Source: Streptomyces sp. NBC_01707
GTDB taxonomy: Bacteria; Actinomycetota; Actinomycetes; Streptomycetales; Streptomycetaceae
Length of the DNA: 64,000 nucleotides
Direction of reading: 5' to 3'
Assembly (NCBI RefSeq): GCF_041438805.1
Contig: NZ_CP109190.1
Location: 496,001-560,000 of the forward strand
Position numbers and translations under genes: made by a program. Each line of letters begins with the position of its first letter. Position 1 is the first letter of the stretch. Below, one piece after another: positions 1 through 10,855 of this stretch. The notes below the pieces were generated by a model. That model was given only the letters and a program-made list of their open reading frames with translations. It did not search any database and had not been told where the DNA came from.

Positions 1-383
1 GCGCTGCCGTGGACGATGATCGGGCCGCCATCGGTCTCCTTGAGGGCGGCGACCTCGTCGAGGGAGCGCAGGATGGTGGTCTCGCCCCAGTTCGCAACGA
101 GCTCGTCCTCGGGGAGGGAGGTGGAGACGACGTACTTCGGCATGGTCTTGTAGTGCGCGAACTCCGCCATGTCCGGCCACACGGGGCTGAAGGCCTCATA
201 GCTGTTCCGGCCCATCAGGATCGCGGTGGACTCCTGCTGTTCGCGCCCCTTGATCTCGAACGCCTCAGGGACGAAGTCGATGTCCTTGAAGGTCCATCCG
301 GAGTTGCGGTAGCCGGGTTCGCCGCCGGGGCCCTCGACGACGCCGTCGAGCGAGATGAAGGCGGTGCTGATCACAGTGCGCAT
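1..383 (-). CDS. Dihydrofolate reductase-family (RibD C-terminal-like) protein, 3' end cut by window edge
   Basis: The first 127 codons of a gene running off the left edge. The N-terminus (RTVISTAFISLDGVVEGPGG) is the classic opening of DHFR/RibD_C proteins, and ILMGRNSYEAF at about residues 55-65 matches the family's cofactor-binding region. These are small cytoplasmic NADPH-binding proteins, usually annotated only as dihydrofolate reductase family; the real substrate is often unknown. The ATG is preceded by a purine-rich ribosome site (GAGGAAG). It is read in the same direction as the ArsR/SRPBCC pair upstream but is separated from it by 209 bp, so co-transcription is uncertain. Function beyond the family is not assigned. 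Confidence 0.85.
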   Translation of the reverse strand, partial: MRTVISTAFISLDGVVEGPGGEPGYRNSGWTFKDIDFVPEAFEIKGREQQESTAILMGRNSYEAFSPVWPDMAEFAHYKTMPKYVVSTSLPEDELVANWGETTILRSLDEVAALKETDGGPIIVHGS

Positions 384-567
384 GAGAATTCTTCCTCGGT
401 GTCGTGGATGTGCGATGTGTGACTGCTCAGTGCGCGCCCGGACCGCGTATTGCGGCGCGGACGCACGAAAGCTGAGGTGCCGGTGACCACTGCGAGGAGC
501 GGCATGTCCAGCTGCTGCGAGGACGCGCGTCCAGGGTGCGCAACGGTGCGGCCGCGTGCCCGGGCGC

Positions 568-597
568 GTCAGGGTCAGGGTCAGGGTCAGGGTCAGG
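568..597. repeat. Hexanucleotide tandem repeat, five GTCAGG units
   Basis: Five perfect copies of GTCAGG in a row. The array covers the stop codon of the minus-strand SRPBCC gene. On that strand it reads as alternating TGA and CCC codons, so it provides several in-frame stops in series. Confidence 0.9.
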
Positions 598-1330
598 CGA
601 TCAGGCCGGTCAGCCACCGCTGCCAGGCGGCCTGGGCGCTGTCGGTGTCCGGGCCGAAAAGGTGGTGGAACATCAGCACGACGCCGGGGGCGTGGTGGAA
701 GGTGTAGAGCCCGTCGGCGGTGCGGACCTCGATGCGTTCGTCGTCCGCCCAGGTCACTTCGCCGTCGAGTGGCGGCAGTCCAATGGGTTCGGCGTGCGCC
801 CGCGCACCGACGGCGGCGTCGCTCGGCAGGGACAGCGCGCGGGTGAAGGCCGCTCGCAGCTGCTGCGTGGGCTGCTCGCCCGAAGGCGCCATCGCGAAGA
901 CCGGGAAGCCGGTGCGTCCGGGGAAGTGGGCCAGGTACTCGCGGAGCGTGTGGAGGTGGAAGGGCCAGCCGCGGCGCAGTGCGTCGTACTCGTCCTGCCA
1001 GTTGTCGCCGAGCATGCCGCTGTGGACGACGCGGAGCACGGTGCTGCCGCCGTCGCGCCCCTCGATCAGGTACTCGAAGGCCATGAAGCGGCCGTCGTCG
1101 TCGGTGCCGGTGCGGGTGGCGAAGCGCTTGCCGGGCTCGTAGGCGGTGACCTGTGCCTCCTGCCGGTTGCCGCCGATATCCATGGCGGCGGAGCCGCCCT
1201 CGCGCGGCTCGACCTCGTTGCGCCCCATGAACCAGGAGTCGATTCCCGGTCCGGTGGCGATCGCCTCCCAGACCTCTTCGGGGCTCGCGGGCAGGGTCGT
1301 CTCCTGCCCGATTTCGAACGGGTGCGTCAT
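593..1330 (-). CDS. SRPBCC (AHSA1-like) domain protein
   Basis: A 245-residue protein. The first ~140 residues match the Activator-of-Hsp90-like SRPBCC fold: an N-terminal strand with PASPEEVWEAIATG, a central GWPFHLHTLREYL helix, and strands forming a hydrophobic ligand pocket. The last ~90 residues look like a second, shorter START-like region (VTWADDERIEVRTADG, then VVLMFHHLFG). The start overlaps the stop of the upstream ArsR gene in an ATGA, so the two are translationally coupled. ArsR plus AHSA1-type SRPBCC is a very common actinobacterial pair. The ligand is unknown. The stop codon lies in a GTCAGG repeat array. Confidence 0.88.
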   Translation of the reverse strand: MTHPFEIGQETTLPASPEEVWEAIATGPGIDSWFMGRNEVEPREGGSAAMDIGGNRQEAQVTAYEPGKRFATRTGTDDDGRFMAFEYLIEGRDGGSTVLRVVHSGMLGDNWQDEYDALRRGWPFHLHTLREYLAHFPGRTGFPVFAMAPSGEQPTQQLRAAFTRALSLPSDAAVGARAHAEPIGLPPLDGEVTWADDERIEVRTADGLYTFHHAPGVVLMFHHLFGPDTDSAQAAWQRWLTGLIA

Positions 1331-2004
1331 GGTCGGTCTTCCTGTCCTGCTTCGGATTCGGTCTCGTGTGTTCCGGCGGCCTCCTGCCGCGGGCCGGCCG
1401 TGCTCCCCGGGGCGCCGGACTGCGGCGCGGGGACCTGGTGGAGCCCGACGATCACCCGGTGGGTTCGGCCTCCTGGGGCGGACTCGTCGTGGTAGCGGCC
1501 GACAAGGGCCCCCACCACCTGGGCCAGCTCGTCGGCGAAGGCCATCCGGTCGGCCGCGGAGGCGAACCGCACCTCGGCGTCGATGCCGAAACTCGCGACC
1601 CTCCGCTTGGCCCGGGCGGCTCCGGTCAGCAGCGTCCCGACCTCCTGTACCAGCCGAGCCCCCAGCGCCAGCAACCAGCGGGCCGAGAGCTGGTCGGGAG
1701 ACCGGGAGGGGTCCGGGCTGACAGCGGCCAGGGCGCTGGGAGAGATCACGTAGGAAGCGGCGGTGGCACCGTAGATCCGCTCGGTGACGTTGCCCTTGCG
1801 CCTCTCCTCGGCAAGCTCCACCAGCCCGTGCCGCTCCAGCTCCTTCAGGTGGTAGTTGACCTTCTGCCGGGGCAGCCCCAAGCGGACGGCCAGCATGGCG
1901 GCCGAGCCGGGCTCGGCCAGGGCCGCGAGGATCCGGGACCGTATCGGGTCCAGGGACGCCTCGGCCGCGGCGGGTTCTTCGATCACAGCAACGTCAAGCA
2001 CCAT
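1327..2004 (-). CDS. ArsR-family winged-helix transcriptional regulator
   Basis: 225 residues from the ATG. A winged helix occupies about residues 15-85: LDPIRSRILAALAEPGSAAM, then the recognition region LGLPRQKVNYHLKELERHGLV and a wing (RRKGNVTERIYGA). The C-terminal half is helical, and the last ~45 residues are low-complexity. It probably controls its own two-gene operon with the SRPBCC protein. A TTG 12 bases upstream (2016) is an alternative start. A 16-base perfect palindrome lies just upstream and is the likely operator. No metal-binding cysteine pair is visible, so this is not a classical metal sensor. The effector is unknown. Confidence 0.88.
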   Translation of the reverse strand: MVLDVAVIEEPAAAEASLDPIRSRILAALAEPGSAAMLAVRLGLPRQKVNYHLKELERHGLVELAEERRKGNVTERIYGATAASYVISPSALAAVSPDPSRSPDQLSARWLLALGARLVQEVGTLLTGAARAKRRVASFGIDAEVRFASAADRMAFADELAQVVGALVGRYHDESAPGGRTHRVIVGLHQVPAPQSGAPGSTAGPRQEAAGTHETESEAGQEDRP

Positions 2005-2018
2005 CCCAGGATCCAACC

Positions 2019-2034
2019 GACAAAATATTTTGTC
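2019..2034. promoter_or_regulatory. Perfect 16-bp palindrome, probable ArsR operator
   Basis: GACAAAATATTTTGTC is its own reverse complement and is unusually AT-rich here. On the minus strand it overlaps a consensus -35 hexamer, TTGACA (2031-2036), leaving only ~27 bases to the ArsR ATG. Binding there would block the promoter, which fits autorepression. The short distance also suggests a very short or absent leader. Confidence 0.7.
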
Positions 2035-2291
2035 AAGGCAGGAGAAATTGTCGGATGATCGCGGCTGGGGTCCGGAACCACATGGCGACGACCTGACATC
2101 GAGCCCACAACCAGGACCTGCGTGATGGCGCGTCCGTTCGCCCGACGCCTGTCCGGAGAATCGGCCACTCTTGGCTCAGCAGGGATTCCGGGCTCCGCCC
2201 GGGCGGGGCGGAGGGAGAAGTCCGAACGCTCCGGCGCGCAGGTGACAAGTACCGGGTGAGACCGCCGACCGGTGGTCGAGAGGGAGGGCCC

Positions 2292-2903
2292 GTGAACAGG
2301 AACGGGGACACCAGGGGTACCCGGAACTTGACCGGGGCGGGGGACGACGACTCACTGGCGCGTTCCGCGCGCGACCCGGCCGCCTTCGAGCCGCTGGTGA
2401 CGCGGCACTCCACCGCGCTGCACGGCTACTTCGCCCGCCGAGCGCCCGTCGCCGCCGACGACCTGCTCGCCGAGCTGTGGCTCCAGGCGTACGCCGCCAG
2501 ACAGAACTTCGATCCGGCGCGCGGCTCGGCCCGCGCCTGGCTGTTCGGCGTGGCCAGGAACGTGCTCTCCGCGCACTGGCGCAGTCTCGCTCAGGACCGT
2601 CCGGGGCTGCTGGCGTCCGGCGACGCGGACGTCATGGACTGGGCGGCCGTCGACGACCGGCTCGACGCATCCGCGCTCGCGCCCGAGCTCCGGCGCGTCA
2701 TCAGCGAACTCCCGCACGAAGAAAAGGAGTTGCTGCTGCTGATCGCCTGGGAGCAGCTCACCCCGACGGAGGCGGCCGCAGTGGTGGGCATCCCCGCGGG
2801 CACCGCGCGTTCGCGGCTGCACCGTGCCCGCGGTCGACTGCGGGCGCACGCGGCGCTCGCCCCGGCCAAGACCCGCATCCAGCTGACTGGAGACCCGGCA
2901 TGA
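2292..2903 (+). CDS. RNA polymerase sigma factor, ECF type
   Basis: 203 residues from the GTG at 2292, chosen because GGAGGG lies just upstream; an in-frame GTG at 2256 has no such site. Sigma region 2 covers about residues 28-95 (FEPLVTRHSTALHGYFARR, DLLAELWLQAY, ARAWLFGVARNVLSAHWRS). Region 4 covers about 130-185 (LPHEEKELLLLIAWEQLTPTEAAAVVG, GTARSRLHRARGRLR). The stop overlaps the start of the next gene, a single-pass membrane protein, in an ATGA. That is the usual arrangement for an ECF sigma factor with a partner of the CU044_5270 family. No promoter consensus can be assigned from this sequence. Confidence 0.93.
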   Translation: MNRNGDTRGTRNLTGAGDDDSLARSARDPAAFEPLVTRHSTALHGYFARRAPVAADDLLAELWLQAYAARQNFDPARGSARAWLFGVARNVLSAHWRSLAQDRPGLLASGDADVMDWAAVDDRLDASALAPELRRVISELPHEEKELLLLIAWEQLTPTEAAAVVGIPAGTARSRLHRARGRLRAHAALAPAKTRIQLTGDPA

Positions 2904-3826
2904 CCGACAACACACAGCGTCACGGTTCCATCGACGTGCTCGACTTCCCGGGCGCGGACGCCTTGATCGCGGCCGGCCGCGTCGAGCCGCCCTCGTCCCG
3001 GGTGGTGGATGCGGCCCGCAGCCAGGTTTCGGCGGGCCTCGTCGTCGTACCCCTGGAAGCTCCTCGGCGGAAGCCGTCCCGCAGCCGGCGTCTGCTCGTC
3101 GCGGCCGCAGCGGTCGCGGCGATCGCCGCGGGCGCGGTGGCGTATCCGGTGATCGGGGTTGGCGAGAGCAGGCCGCCCGCATCCGCGGCCGCGGCGGAGT
3201 TCCTGAACAGAATGGCGGCGACGGCGGCGGGCGCGTCGGAGACGGACGCGCCGTACTGGAAGGTGTACGTCGAGGTCGACAACGAGGACGACAGGCAGCG
3301 TCGGTCGACTTCGTGGTTCGACCGCGAGGGTCACCTGTGGTCTCGGAACCCCGACGGGAGCATCGAGAAGCCGTCCCCCGGCAGCAAGTTGAAGGCGTGG
3401 CCGGTGGGCGACCGGTTCCTCACCTGGAAGCAGCTGGAGAGCCTGCCGACGGCCCCGGACGCGCTGGAGAGGCGGCTCGGTGACGATGTCTTCGGCAAGG
3501 CGTCGGCCCTGCTCCAGGACGCCCCGCTCGCCCCGGAGGTGCGCGCGGCACTCTTCAGGATCATGGCAAGGACCGAGGGCGTGAAGCTCATCGGACAGGT
3601 CGAGGACACCAAGGGCCGCAAGGGGACAGCTGTGGAGTTCACCGGTCGGCCGGGATGGATGGAGGACCCGGCCAAAGGCAAGAGGACCATCCTTCCGTCC
3701 CGGACCACCCGACTCGTGATCGACCCGGAATCGGGCAAGCTCCTGGAGTCGTACGACACGGCCAAGGGCATGCCGGACTCTCGCGCCACCTACCTGGAAG
3801 TCGGCCCGGTCGACAGGATCGGCTGA
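2900..3826 (+). CDS. CU044_5270-like membrane-anchored partner of the sigma factor
   Basis: 308 residues. An N-terminal cytoplasmic segment (~1-60), one membrane helix at about residues 62-85 (LLVAAAAVAAIAAGAVAYPV) and a long extracytoplasmic domain. The layout and the place directly after an ECF sigma gene match the CU044_5270 family. An anti-sigma role is often suspected for such proteins, but no zinc-binding ZAS motif is visible, so that role is inferred from position only. The gene starts inside the sigma stop codon (ATGA) and is followed by a strong hairpin. Confidence 0.82.
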   Translation: MTDNTQRHGSIDVLDFPGADALIAAGRVEPPSSRVVDAARSQVSAGLVVVPLEAPRRKPSRSRRLLVAAAAVAAIAAGAVAYPVIGVGESRPPASAAAAEFLNRMAATAAGASETDAPYWKVYVEVDNEDDRQRRSTSWFDREGHLWSRNPDGSIEKPSPGSKLKAWPVGDRFLTWKQLESLPTAPDALERRLGDDVFGKASALLQDAPLAPEVRAALFRIMARTEGVKLIGQVEDTKGRKGTAVEFTGRPGWMEDPAKGKRTILPSRTTRLVIDPESGKLLESYDTAKGMPDSRATYLEVGPVDRIG

Positions 3827-3843
3827 ACCACCGGACGGGGGCC

Positions 3844-3895
3844 GGAGGCCCACGGACGGGAGTGCAAGCATCGGCACTCCCGTCCGTGGGCCTCC
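3844..3895. terminator. Bidirectional terminator hairpin with a perfect 22-bp stem
   Basis: Two 22-base arms (3844-3865 and 3874-3895) are exact reverse complements, with an 8-base loop. It lies between two convergent genes, so it would end transcription from both sides. It has no clear T-tract, as is common in high-GC actinomycetes. Confidence 0.85.
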
Positions 3896-3961
3896 AGGGC
3901 GAGGGCCCAGTCGCCGACGCGGCCGGGCCCGCACGCGGCCCAGATAACCGGTCGGGTCTGC

Positions 3962-4744
3962 TCAGCCCATCTGGAGGCGGTCGGCAAGACCGGCGGTGGT
4001 GAAGGCGGCCACCAGCTCGTCACGGCCCTCGGTGAAGTGGGCCCAGCTGTCGTAGTGGACGGGGACCACCCGGCGGGCGCCGAGGCTCTTGGCGGCTTCG
4101 GCAGCCTGTGCGCTGTCCAGGACGATCAGTTCTCCGTCGAAGACTGCGGAGAAGCGCGGAGCCCCGGCGAAGAGGATGGCAGTGTCCACGGGGGCGAAAC
4201 GCTCGGCGATCTCCTTGACCAGGTCGAGGGAGGCGTTGTCGCCGCTGACGTAGACGGTCGGCAGACCCTCGCCGGTCAGGACGAAGCCGACGACCTGGCC
4301 GACGATCGCCTCCACCTCCTCCCGCGTCCCGGGCCCGTGGAGGGCGGGCACGCCCGTCACAGTGATGGTGCCGCCGCCGGGACGGTCCAGCTCGATGGAC
4401 TCCCAGTCGGCCAGTCCCTTGGCACGGTCTCCCAGGCGCCGTCCGCCGGCGGGGGTGGTGAGGGTGAGCGGGATGTCGGCGAGCAGGGCCCGCCCGGAGT
4501 TGTCGAGGTTGTCGGCGTGCTCGTCGTGGGAGAGCAGGACCACGTCGACGCGGCCGAGGTCCGCAGGGCTGCCGGAGGCGGGCGCGGTCTTCACCAGGAG
4601 CGGGTGGCCGGGCCTCCGGTAGTCGCCGGGGGCATCGAAGGTCGGATCAGTCAGGAACCACAGGCCGCCGTACTCGAACTGGGCGGTCGGGCCGCCGAAG
4701 ACTCGGACGGGAAACTGCTCGCCGGCGGGGCTGGTCGCAGACAT
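3962..4744 (-). CDS. MBL-fold metallo-hydrolase (UlaG-like)
   Basis: 260 residues of a beta-lactamase-like fold. The metal site is visible as LLSHDEHADNLD at about residues 70-81, the UlaG-type variant of HxHxDH. Further ligands are probably H134 in ALHGPG, D168 in YVSGDNASLD and H229 in VVPVHYDSWAHF. Cytoplasmic. UlaG itself is an ascorbate-6-phosphate lactonase, but most relatives have unknown substrates. The start is supported by conservation rather than by a strong ribosome site (GAAGGAA is too close). It is a single gene, convergent with the sigma operon. Confidence 0.87.
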   Translation of the reverse strand: MSATSPAGEQFPVRVFGGPTAQFEYGGLWFLTDPTFDAPGDYRRPGHPLLVKTAPASGSPADLGRVDVVLLSHDEHADNLDNSGRALLADIPLTLTTPAGGRRLGDRAKGLADWESIELDRPGGGTITVTGVPALHGPGTREEVEAIVGQVVGFVLTGEGLPTVYVSGDNASLDLVKEIAERFAPVDTAILFAGAPRFSAVFDGELIVLDSAQAAEAAKSLGARRVVPVHYDSWAHFTEGRDELVAAFTTAGLADRLQMG

Positions 4745-5470
4745 GAAGGAAAGGCCTCTCGGATGGACACGGAGGGGACGACGTCCCCGGGCCTCACCTA
4801 TAGCCCATGGGGAAGATCCTTCGGCTCAAGTCCCATGGAGCGCCCTCCGCCGAGAGGCGACCACCCTCCGTACCGCACACAGACTGTCCCGTCCGGCCTC
4901 CCCCGGACAGCCGCGGCAGTCCTGTCCACAGCCCGGCCGCTGGGCAGCCTTTCAGAATGCCCGCGTGGCGGGCGCGGCCCTCGACGCAGCGCGCGGTGTC
5001 CTCCAGTCGTGACCGGTCGCCGTTCCACTTCACCGAGGACGACTGCGGCGGAGCGCCCACGGCGCCCTCTCCTCGGGAGCCATGACAGCATCTTCCGTCA
5101 GGCCACCGGACAACGGAACCAGGGTCCGTCGTCGCAGGACGTCGCCCAGGAGCGGTGGTGCGTCCGGCTCGCGCGGCCGGGTCACTTCCCGGTGACGACG
5201 CCGTGAAGGACCGCCGGCCCGCTGGATCGCCGGAAGCGGAGCTCGCAACTGAGACTCCTTGAGCCGGCGTGTCAGCAGATGGGTGACGACCAGAGGGCTG
5301 AGCGTCCCTGTCGTGTCACCCCGGGGCGACGGAGCCCTTTTGGCCCCTTCGCGGCGAGCCCGGCGCCGAGGGGCCGGGGTCATGAGATAGACATCGAGCA
5401 CGGACGGTACCAACTACACGCAGGACGGCCACTGGCACGCATGTGGCACGTCTCGTCTCCGAGGAGCCCC
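4745..5470. other. Intergenic region without a recognisable gene
   Basis: 726 bases between the divergently read MBL hydrolase and SDR genes. Reading frames here are short, have no family resemblance and no ribosome sites. It should hold the promoters of both flanking genes, but no convincing -10/-35 pair was found. Confidence 0.6.
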
Positions 5471-6211
5471 GTGACTGCGGAACTGACCGGATCCACCGCT
5501 CTTGTCACCGGTGCCACCGCCGGCATCGGACGGGTCATCGCCCTTCGCCTGGCCGCTCTGGGCGCCTCGGTCGTGGTTCATGGGCGGGACCAGCAGCGAG
5601 GTGCCGAGATCGTCGACGAAGTCGCCGTCGCAGGCGGAAGCGCCCGGTTCGTCGCCGCGGACCTGAGCGACGCCGAGGACGTGCTGCGCCTTGCCGCCGC
5701 CGCGGGCGAGGTGGATGTTCTGATCAACAATGCCGGCATCTACCGGTTCAGTAGCACGCCGGAGACCACAGCCGAGTTGTTCGACACCCATATGGCCATC
5801 AACACGCGCGCGCCGCTGCTCCTGGTCGGCGCGCTCGCACCAGGGATGGCCGCGCGAGGACGCGGCGCCATCGTGAGTCTGAGCACCGTGGCAGCCACCA
5901 CGCCCGCCCGAGGCGCGGCAGCCTACGGAGCCTCCAAAGCCGCGCTCGAACTCCTCACCCGTGTGTGGGCCGACGAGTTCGGCGCCCAGGGCGTCCGGGT
6001 GAACGCCGTGTCCCCCGGCCCCGTCCATACCCCCGGGACGAAGGAGATGGGAGACGAAGCCCTCCAGACGATTGCGCGAACCACCGTACTGGGGCGGCCC
6101 GCAGAGCCTGAAGAGATCGCCGAAGCAGTCCTGTTCCTCGCTTCATCCCGCGCCAGCTACATCACCGGCTCGGTTCTTGAAGCCGGCGGCGGCCACCTCG
6201 CAATCGGCTGA
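5471..6211 (+). CDS. Short-chain dehydrogenase/reductase (SDR)
   Basis: 246 residues from a GTG with GAGGAG directly upstream; an ATG at 5441 is in frame but less well placed. Classical SDR features: the NAD(P) glycine motif TGATAGIG near the N-terminus, the NNAG motif (VLINNAGIYRF), catalytic serine in IVSLSTVA, and the YGASK pair (Y-x3-K). After the active site comes VNAVSPGPVHTPG, typical of the family. A catalytically complete NAD(P)-dependent oxidoreductase of unknown substrate. It stands alone, convergent with fumC. Confidence 0.92.
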   Translation: MTAELTGSTALVTGATAGIGRVIALRLAALGASVVVHGRDQQRGAEIVDEVAVAGGSARFVAADLSDAEDVLRLAAAAGEVDVLINNAGIYRFSSTPETTAELFDTHMAINTRAPLLLVGALAPGMAARGRGAIVSLSTVAATTPARGAAAYGASKAALELLTRVWADEFGAQGVRVNAVSPGPVHTPGTKEMGDEALQTIARTTVLGRPAEPEEIAEAVLFLASSRASYITGSVLEAGGGHLAIG

Positions 6212-6348
6212 CCCAAGGGCATCTCTGCCATCGGCCCTTTGCTTGCGATGCACCCTCACCGCGCGGACTGAGAGATCGGGATCTCCCTCCGAGTTTCATG
6301 TTCTCGACCTCGCAACGGGCGCGCGCAGGAACGTGCGCGCGGCACCGG

Positions 6349-7808
<1,460 letters not shown>

Positions 7809-7812
<4 letters not shown>

Positions 7813-9491
7813 GACGCGCCGCCGCCGTCGTGGTAGACCGGCTGCCACATCGCGTCCTGTACGGCCTGCACAGGGTCGTCGATGGCGGCGGTGGCGATCC
7901 CACCGTCCTGGGCCGCCTCGATCACGGCGACGGCCACGCCGGCCGAGGAGGCGCGCAGGTCGGCCACCGGGGGCAGGAGTGACGCCCCGGGCTCGCTGAC
8001 GTCGACCTGGCGGGCGACGGCCTCGGCGGCGGCGAGCAGCATGCCGTCGGTGACACGCTCGGCACCGGACACGATGGTGCCCAGTCCCAGCCCGGGGTAG
8101 AGGAGCGCGTTGTTGGCCTGGCCGATGGTGTGGGTGACGCCCTTGTACTCCACCGGCTCCACCGGGATGCCGGTCGATACCAGCGCCTTCCCCTGGGACC
8201 AGGCGATGATGTCGGCGGGCATGGCCTCGATGCGTTCGGTCGGGTTGGAGAGCGGGAAGATGACCGGCCGCTCGGCCGCCTCGGTCATCGCCTCGACGAC
8301 CTCACGGGTGAACGCGCCGTGCGCGGTCGAGGTGCCGATGAGGATGGATGGGCGTGCCTTGCGTACGGTATCCAGCAGGGAAGGGGCGCCGTGCGGGTCG
8401 GAGGCCCAGTCGGACACTTCCGGGGCGCGCCGCGCGTAAGGCTGCTGGTAGTCGCGCAGTCCGTCCATGTCGTCGGTGAGCAGGCCCTGTTTGTCGACGA
8501 GCCAGATCCCGCCGACGGCCTCGTCGTGGGGCGCGCCGTCGCGCACCATCGCATCACGCAGTTGGTCGGCGATCCCGACGCCCGCGGTGCCGGCGCCGAA
8601 CACCACCACCCGCTGCTCCCGCATCGGGACGCCCGTGATGCGCAGTGCCGACAGGACAGCGGCGATCGTGATCGCTCCGGTGCCCTGCAGATCGTCGTTG
8701 AAGATCCGCAAGCGGTCCTTGTACGTTTCCAGGATGCGGCGGGCGTTACCGGGCCCGAAGTCCTCGAAGTGCAGCAACGCGTGCGGGAAGTGCCGGGAGG
8801 CGGTCTCCAAATAGGTGCGGATGAAGTTGTCGTACTCGGCGCCGCGCCGCCGGGAGTGCCGATTGCCCAGGTACAGCGGGTCGTTGAGCAGGGTCTCGTT
8901 GTCCGTTCCCACGTCGAGCGTGACCGGGATCACCCGGGTCGGATCCACCCCTGCGGCAGCTGTGTAGACCGCCAGCTTCCCGACCGAGATCTGTATGCCG
9001 CCCACGCCCCAGTCGCCTATCCCGAGGATCTCCTCGGCGTCGGTGACCACGATCAGGTCGACGTCGTCAGGGCCCAGTCCGAGCCCTGCGAACGCCTCCT
9101 CGACCTCCTGCGGTTGGTCGATGGACAGGAACAGTCCCCGCGGCCGGCGGTACTCGTGGCTGTACTGCTCGATCGCCATCCCGACCGTGGGGTCGTAGAC
9201 CACCGGAAGCAGTTCCGTGAGGTGATCCATCAGCACCTTGAAGTACAGCGTCTCGTCGCTGTCGTGCAGTTCCTCCAGGAACACATTCTTCGCCAGGTCG
9301 TCCGGCTGGGCCTGCAACTGCCGATGAGCCCGCGCGGCCTGCTCGTCCAGGCTCAGTACGGCCGTGGGGAGCCTGCCGGTGATACCCAGCGTCCTGCGCT
9401 GCTCCTGGGTGTAGGCGACGCCTCTGTTCTGCGCCGGGTCGTCGAGAACACTGAGACTGCGGCCGTGCTGTTGGTGCGTGCTCTGAGACAT
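7809..9491 (-). CDS. maeA: NAD-dependent malic enzyme
   Basis: 560 residues, full length for the large malic enzyme family. Visible are [25 protein letters not shown] N-terminal malate-binding residues, the [18 protein letters not shown] segment, [23 protein letters not shown] (metal/nucleotide region) and the Rossmann motif [16 protein letters not shown]. It catalyses oxidative decarboxylation of L-malate to pyruvate. NAD preference is a family-level guess. GGAG sits 6 bases before the ATG. First gene of a two-gene operon with fumC, read away from the two-component system. Confidence 0.95.
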
Positions 9492-9814
9492 GGATAACTC
9501 CAGCGTCTGGATGCGCGCCCTGAGCCGGGCGCCCTGAGCCCCCAGAACAAGCGTAGGTACTCCGGCCGTCGATAGCGATCGGGCGGGTCAGGGGGTACAG
9601 AGCGGGATACGCCCGCCGTTGACCTGCGACAGGTGTGTCCACGAACGATGACGGGACGGTGGCACAGCGTAGCTCCCACCCGCCGGCTGGAGGTGTTCGA
9701 CGGCTGTCGGGGCGGATCTCGGGTCGCTTCGCGTGGGTCGAGATCGGTATGCCGGCTCAGCAGTTGGGAGTCGCGCCGACGGGATCCGCCGGTTGTCTGC
9801 GCGGGAGAGCCGGC
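9492..9814. other. Intergenic region upstream of the malic enzyme operon
   Basis: 323 bases between the malic enzyme start and the end of the histidine kinase gene. No gene seen. It must carry the promoter of the malic enzyme-fumarase operon; no convincing hexamer pair was identified. Confidence 0.55.
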
Positions 9815-10855
9815 TCAAGTCTGCGCATGGGGCACTCTCAGGGTGATCGTGGTGCCCTTCCCGGGAACGCTGCGGAGCGTGAGCTGGGCGTCGATCAGGT
9901 CTGCGCGCTCGTGCATGGCGGAGAGTCCCACGCCTCGCACGACGGGGGCCGGGGGTGTGGCCGCGCGCAGGGCCGGCCAGCGCCTGGAGTCCGGGGGCTG
10001 GGGCATTCCGTGCCCGTCGTCGGCAACGGTCAGCGTCACCGCGTGGTGATCGGCCTCCATCGTGACCGTGATCCTGGTGGGCTGGGCGTGTTTCACCGCG
10101 TTGGTCAGTGCCTCCTGCACGATGCGGTACACATGGGCCTGTGCTTCCGAGGTCAGCCTGTCGCCGATGTCGGCGTCCTGCGGATCGGTCCGGAGATCGA
10201 CGCGGATACCGAAGGTTTCCGAGGTGCGCCTGCACAGCGCATCCAGGGCCGCGCGCAGTCCCAGTTCGTCCAGGACCAGGGGACGCAGATCCGTGATCAG
10301 GTGGCGCAGCGAGGTGATCTGGTTGCCCACCAGGGAGCGTGCCTGGTCGATGGCGCCGCGCATGGCCTCGGGGCGGCCGTCGGCGGCGGCGGACGAGAGC
10401 ACCACCTGGACGGCGCCGAGTTCCTGGAGGGTGTCGTCGTGCAGTTCACGGGCCCAGCGGCGGCGCTCGCGCTCAGCGCCGTCGTGGCGGGCCCGTACAC
10501 GTGCGCGCTGCAGGCCCCGGTCGCGGTGGGTCGCACTGCGCACGGTGGACGCCGTGTACGCGACCAGGAGCAGCGGCAGCACGTGCAGGGCGTTCACCAG
10601 CGGTTGCTCGGTGATGCGGACCAGGCTGGCCACGGCGAGCATGAGCGCGATGGCGGCGGCCACCACCATCCAGGTCCGGCGTCCCGCGGTGTACAGCGGC
10701 GCTGCGGCGAGATACGGGGTGGCCGCGGCAAGAGAAAGGGCCAGTTCGGTGGGCAGCGGCTCGTCGGTGATCTCCAGAACCACCGCAGCCGCGAGCAGAC
10801 CGGTCCCCGCCGCCTGCAGCGCAAGGGCCCATGGGTTCCGGCGTGATCCGCTCAT
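9815..10855 (-). CDS. Sensor histidine kinase (HisKA_3/NarL-type system)
   Basis: 346 residues. About four or five hydrophobic segments lie in residues 10-110, with no large extracellular sensor domain. The HisKA_3 dimerisation box ELHDDTLQELG around residue 140 carries the phospho-accepting histidine. The HATPase domain follows: N-box in RIVQEALTNAVKHA, then VADDGHGM and GVGLSAMHERADL. It phosphorylates the partner response regulator, whose stop codon overlaps this start in an ATGA. Regulator-then-kinase gene order is the reverse of the more common one. The stimulus is probably membrane-associated and is unknown. Confidence 0.95.
   Translation of the reverse strand: MSGSRRNPWALALQAAGTGLLAAAVVLEITDEPLPTELALSLAAATPYLAAAPLYTAGRRTWMVVAAAIALMLAVASLVRITEQPLVNALHVLPLLLVAYTASTVRSATHRDRGLQRARVRARHDGAERERRRWARELHDDTLQELGAVQVVLSSAAADGRPEAMRGAIDQARSLVGNQITSLRHLITDLRPLVLDELGLRAALDALCRRTSETFGIRVDLRTDPQDADIGDRLTSEAQAHVYRIVQEALTNAVKHAQPTRITVTMEADHHAVTLTVADDGHGMPQPPDSRRWPALRAATPPAPVVRGVGLSAMHERADLIDAQLTLRSVPGKGTTITLRVPHAQT

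Noticed and set aside
2477..2899. Open frame upstream of the CU044_5270-like gene that would make a 449-residue protein
   Set aside because: It lies inside the sigma factor gene in another frame; the extra region is arginine/alanine-rich shadow sequence with no family match.
4794..5413. Several short open frames on both strands between the MBL and SDR genes
   Set aside because: Compositionally biased, with no ribosome sites or protein-family likeness; typical high-GC noise.
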